From positions 1,178,001 to 1,242,000 of the forward strand of contig JACDQD010000103.1 of the NCBI GenBank assembly GCA_019843655.1: a stretch of 64,000 nt of DNA. Direction: 5' to 3'. The DNA comes from Lethocerus indicus (lineage: Eukaryota; Arthropoda; Insecta; Hemiptera; Belostomatidae). The notes under the pieces were generated by a model, which saw only the letters and a list, made by a program, of their open reading frames with translations, was not told the origin of the DNA and did no database searches. Shown piece by piece: positions 59,601 to 64,000 of the stretch (positions are counted from its first letter, which is position 1; each line of letters begins with the position of its first letter). The translations under genes were made by a program, and so were the position numbers.

Positions 59601-62600
59601 AATTAAAGGACGATGACGGCAAAAAGAGATGGACCGGAAAAGAACACCGAGGGCGGCTGGGATAAAACGGAGAATGGGAGAAAGGACCGGAACAAATTGA
59701 AAAACTGGTCTTTTCAAAGAATCCCGGTTGTACTTTAAATTCTCAATTATTTAACCAGAGAAAAGTCAATGGAGAATCTTAATTGATTGACTGTGGCCCC
59801 ACCCTGTATTGTCAGTGAAAAGATTAATATGTCGAAACGTGTTATTCGCTACGTATAACTGATACTCTATTAATACAGTTTTAATATCGTATATAAATCT
59901 ATATTTTAATATCACCCTTCCGAGAGACAGGAATGCAGAAATAATTATTTTATGGGGAAAATACATTTTCTGGGATGAACGGAAAACAATATGTTACATT
60001 GTAAAAAAATGAATATAATCCCCTTAATACTTAAAACAGAATAAAACCCTTCATTGGCCCCATTTTATTTCTGATCCGAGAGGATAATGTATTATGGGGG
60101 TCAAAAAATGTTCAGAAAGGCTAATAAACCGTTTATTACAGGCAGGGGACGATTCTATAGAGTGAAAATCTCTTATAAACTACGAAATGATTCTCGAAAT
60201 TCATTCGGTTAACAAAACTTTATATTTTATCTAGTAGCGTATCGCCGTATCGTGAAAAGGAGCGTTAGTAAGCCGCGCTTATGAAAACCGAAAGAAAGTT
60301 CCGGCGGACAATAAGCTCTAAATCCCGCTCGATCAGCAGCGTTATCCGACCTGTGATATTTTACGGCGATTGCTATAAAAAAAACTGCGAAAATCCGGCG
60401 GGAATTTATAAGTTGCCCCGATCAGTTTTATCTTATCGGGCGCTTGTCCTAAACCTGATTTCTGCGATAGGTCAGGTACCCAGTTTGTCATTCCGTACCC
60501 AGTTTCTCATTTCTGACTTCAGGTTTGCAGTTCAAAATCATTGGTCCCGTCGATAAGTTTTATTCCTTAGAAAATATTTCCACCGAAAATCTGTTCCATT
60601 TAAAATAATGTGTCCAAACTAAAGATTGAGAGCTGGATGTAAATCGGTCAATAAGAGAAAAAAACTGAAGGAAAGAGTGTACAAAAATTAAAGAAAACCA
60701 TCATTCCTTTAATAATTGAAAATCTATGAACGAAAGGTTTGTTTGCCATTAGAGTTAGGTACAGTATTTATTTTTTATTTATTATTTTCCTGTGGTTTAG
60801 GGAGAAATTTAAATGAATAAGGTTTGAGTAGCTTGGATATAAACATGTGGTAAATTAATTTGGCCCGTGGAGAGTGAATTAAATCGCTGTGAATTTGGGA
60901 AAGGTGCGTTGTCAGGCCGACGTCGGGTCGGGGGGATAAGAAAAGTTTGAATATAGCGGTCAAAGCCGCTCTCGCTTCCTTCAACTCTCTGTTAAAGCCA
61001 CCCCCTTTCCAGGCAGGCACCCCCAACTTTGATTGATGTTCCCGCTCTCTGTTCCCGGATCCCGGCCGACCTTTACCGCGGCCTTAGCCCTATAACTTTT
61101 CAATTACGGATGCCGAGGAGGGAGTGGAGGGGTATGGGGTTAATTTAGTACAAATTATCTTGCCCCCCCCCCCAATTCTAGAATTCGGATTTTCTATTTT
61201 GCTGTGGAAAAAATTTCCGGACACTTTTCTACTACATTCAATCGCGTATGGAACAAAGCCCAATGTCATGTACTGATTAATATATACCTCCGAAATAAGT
61301 TCTATCGCTCACAAAAACCGTGGGAAACACATTTTACGCCAATTTTAAAACTGTGTTTAAAAAATTGTGAGTATGGGAATCTACAATACATATAATATAT
61401 TTTCAGGACGCCCCCTTCAGTCGAGACCTAATAAGTAGGCAGATAATTCGCAATAAATAAACGGTATAAAATTAATTACAGTTTTGAGGAAGAGTTTTAA
61501 CATTTAAGATATTTAATCATTTTTAAAATATAAATTAAGATAAGAAATAATTACAAAGTGTTCGTCCGAGTAAACATCTCGTCGTCTCCAGCCCAATTCA
61601 TTTTGGCTGGTCGCCGGCCGGGTCTTTGGACTCATCAGGACGGGCCGTCTCATTAGTTTAATAACTCCGCGATATTTTTGTTGCCCCCTCATTTGCTTTC
61701 TGCGGTCCTTCTCCGACACGCCTCCGCACTCCACTGTCTCAACCTTTCCCTTTCAGCGAAATTGCGTTTCAATGCCCCATGACTCCCGGCATTATTCTCG
61801 GCCCGAGCTGGCCGCTGTTCGGGCATTCATCATGCCGATGACGCGTTGCCAATCTCAAAACGTAGCTATGGATAAACCGAGTTAATTCTCTTTTCTGGGT
61901 GGTATTTGTGAGTTTCGATCTGAACACTGTCTGGCGACTGGTTTTTTAACCTTATGTTCCGAACTAATTTGTTCTTCTTCATCATGGACTAATTTTTGCC
62001 TTTGCCCTAAGCTTCATTAGGGGTTGCTTGTATAAGCGTGTATATAAGTTATTTTCGACGAAAAAGACACACTTTTTACACTTTTTCTCTTTTTGCACAG
62101 CCGGAGTCATAAACCAATAATCAACATAATCAACAATTTCAGTTTTTCCTTTTTTAAAATATGCAATATTTTAACTCAAAATGAAGTTGGGCGAATACAA
62201 TCGGGTTTAGAAATATACCGAACAACGATACTAAGGATAATTTTCAACAGAAATTTTTGCGCTTGATTGAACCCTTTCGCATTTCGAGTTTTACCTTCCC
62301 CCCTCCGATATCCTATATCTCATCCGCGCTTCACGGCCCTGATCCCTGTGGATGTTTTCTGTATCGGGAAATCATAGTTTTAAAGTCGAACTCGAGGACA
62401 CGCTTGAACAGTGGCGGGTCCCATCAATCATTCGGCTTCCCGAAGCGGGAGGATATCATATATTAGAATGAACAAAGTGGAGTAGTCCGATGTAGGGACG
62501 CTTCGAAGAGTTCATCTATCACAGCGGATGGCGGGGTATTTATTATGAGATATTTCAGATACGACGGATTTCCCTTTAATATGCTACGTGATTCAATTAT

Positions 62601-64000
62601 GTACGGGTTATCATAGAGCGCAGTATATCCCTAATTTGGTAAGCGGGAAATTAATCTATAGTCTGATGCTTTTAAATATTTGTAGCCAGTGTGCCCGATC
62701 AATATACAGAGATAGAGGAAGATCTATTATACATAAAACAAATTTCATAAAATGTAAATTTGCGCTGTGATGAGATTTCGCAACTTCGTTAAATCATTAG
62801 TCATCTTAATAAACAATGTTGGCGTTATAGTCAATTTTTAGAATTGAATTATGCCATTGGAACAATTCCTTAGTGGAAAGTTATGAAACATATCGGCAGA
62901 GGTTAGTGAGATTATCACAGAAATGATTATCAGAAATTTACATAAACCCATTTATATTAAATTTATATAAATGAACCGATCAATAAACAATACAGTAAGA
63001 TATATGCTCCGTTTAAGACGTTTGTGAAAAGAAAAAAGACTGCTGTCTATCTATCTATCAATCTATTACCCAAACTCAGTTGAAGTTAAATTGATACAAT
63101 ATTTTAAGTCAATAATCTGATTAAATGAGAAAAAAGATGTAAACCTATTTAAAGAGCATGATATTTAAGGTATTTTGAGATTGTCAACTTTTTAATGGAA
63201 TAAATGAATGTTTTAATTTATATATGAAGCTGTATTCGTGAGAAATAGGAATAAATTAATCGACCGTGTTAAATTTTTTGAATATACTATTCTGAGAGTA
63301 CTTAAAATGTCGAAGGTATAGAGTAACAAAATAAATACACAAAAGCGTATATACACTCTATGATAAATTGTACTTGTGAGTTTAGGTTCAGAATAAAGAT
63401 TCTCCAACGCTCCAGTGGTCTATCCAGACCCGATGGACGGTGCTTCGGGATACTTAATTTTTAAAGGCTGTACAATGTGGTGATGATGCACCGAGCACAA
63501 TCACCAAGATTAAAGGACTCCTGCCGGCCACAATCTCTTCCAAGCGAGGCGACCTGTGGGCCGGCCATTTTTTGTTGGCGGCCGAGCCGGCCACAAATGG
63601 ATTGTTCCGTTTCATTTAGATTCGCGGGACGCTGCCATTGAAACCTGCAGACGTTCTCTGAGGGGTAAAAAAAAAATAATTTTTGGCTCTTTAAACTTCG
63701 CCTGGGTATGAATCCCAGACAGGAACAAGAAATAATTAAGTAAGGGTGTTTTTCTCTGATCGAGTGTAACATGCCGGTTCTTGTTCCCAATATGAATCTT
63801 ATCATGTCCAGATTGCTAGAGATATTTGTAAAACCACTGTATTTTTGAATGAGTCGATGTTTTTAAAATATAACTAAAAAATTGACATAATAGCAGAAAT
63901 GTTTCGCTAGGATACTCTCATACATTTGTGCCTTGTTTACAGTTTATTTTACAAGAATTTTTCAATTCTTAAGACCCTTGGAAACTCAATTTTTATTATT
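56641..64000. other. Gene-free right end of the window
   Basis: No spliced gene, RNA gene or intact transposon recognised. GC-rich blocks (57560..57850, 59000..59100, 61030..61180, 61600..61860, 63500..63640) alternate with AT-rich stretches. A C-rich hairpin-forming tract lies at 59012..59060, a run of about eleven C at 61165, and a short CTAT microsatellite near 63046..63060. The antisense frame of 114 codons at 63461..63805 shows no domain. Confidence 0.4.

Noticed and set aside
63461..63805. A 114-codon antisense frame near the right end
   Set aside because: No recognisable domain. It crosses an A-run and GC-rich palindromic sequence, and no promoter or splice partner is seen.

Overview
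The window is a piece of an arthropod, most likely insect, nuclear genome. It has spliced genes with GT-AG introns, two ionotropic-receptor genes (a protostome chemosensory family), AATAAA polyadenylation signals and AT microsatellites. I cannot name the species or order from the sequence. I built the gene models by eye, joining exons on splice sites, reading frame and remembered homology. All complete coding sums are divisible by three.

Gene-rich half (1-31.1 kb), left to right: the 3' half of an SLC16 monocarboxylate transporter (+, 23-1675); a complete 25-exon Ctr9 gene, a Paf1-complex subunit (+, 4602-15959), whose tail is an unusually long Arg-Ser domain; two tandem 7-exon ionotropic receptor genes (+, 16935-19961 and 21264-25015) with identical intron phases and two internal exons of identical length; and a complete 11-exon ARMC9 gene, a LisH/armadillo ciliary-base protein (-, 26129-31107), convergent with the second receptor. 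ARMC9 intron 7 carries retroelement debris and an AT microsatellite.

Gene-poor half (about 31.1-64 kb): no complete gene is visible. Base composition changes at about 32 kb to a mixture of GC-rich, CpG-bearing blocks and TAAT/octamer-rich blocks. It reads more like the regulatory surroundings of a developmental gene than like decayed AT-rich spacer. It contains one plausible isolated coding exon (50740-50911), a diverged 150-bp direct duplication (55.9 and 56.5 kb), two further copies of the repeat found in ARMC9 intron 7, and a 70-bp satellite array (48590-49481). Each intact satellite unit carries a 12-bp match to the 3' part of the CTCF consensus, and the array has an inverted head.

Functionally the genes are unrelated neighbours (transport, transcription elongation, chemosensation, cilium). 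The two receptors are the only obvious cluster. The most unusual items are the satellite with CTCF-like cores, the dispersed repeat with a hammerhead-like core, the RS tail of Ctr9 and the composition break inside the second receptor.
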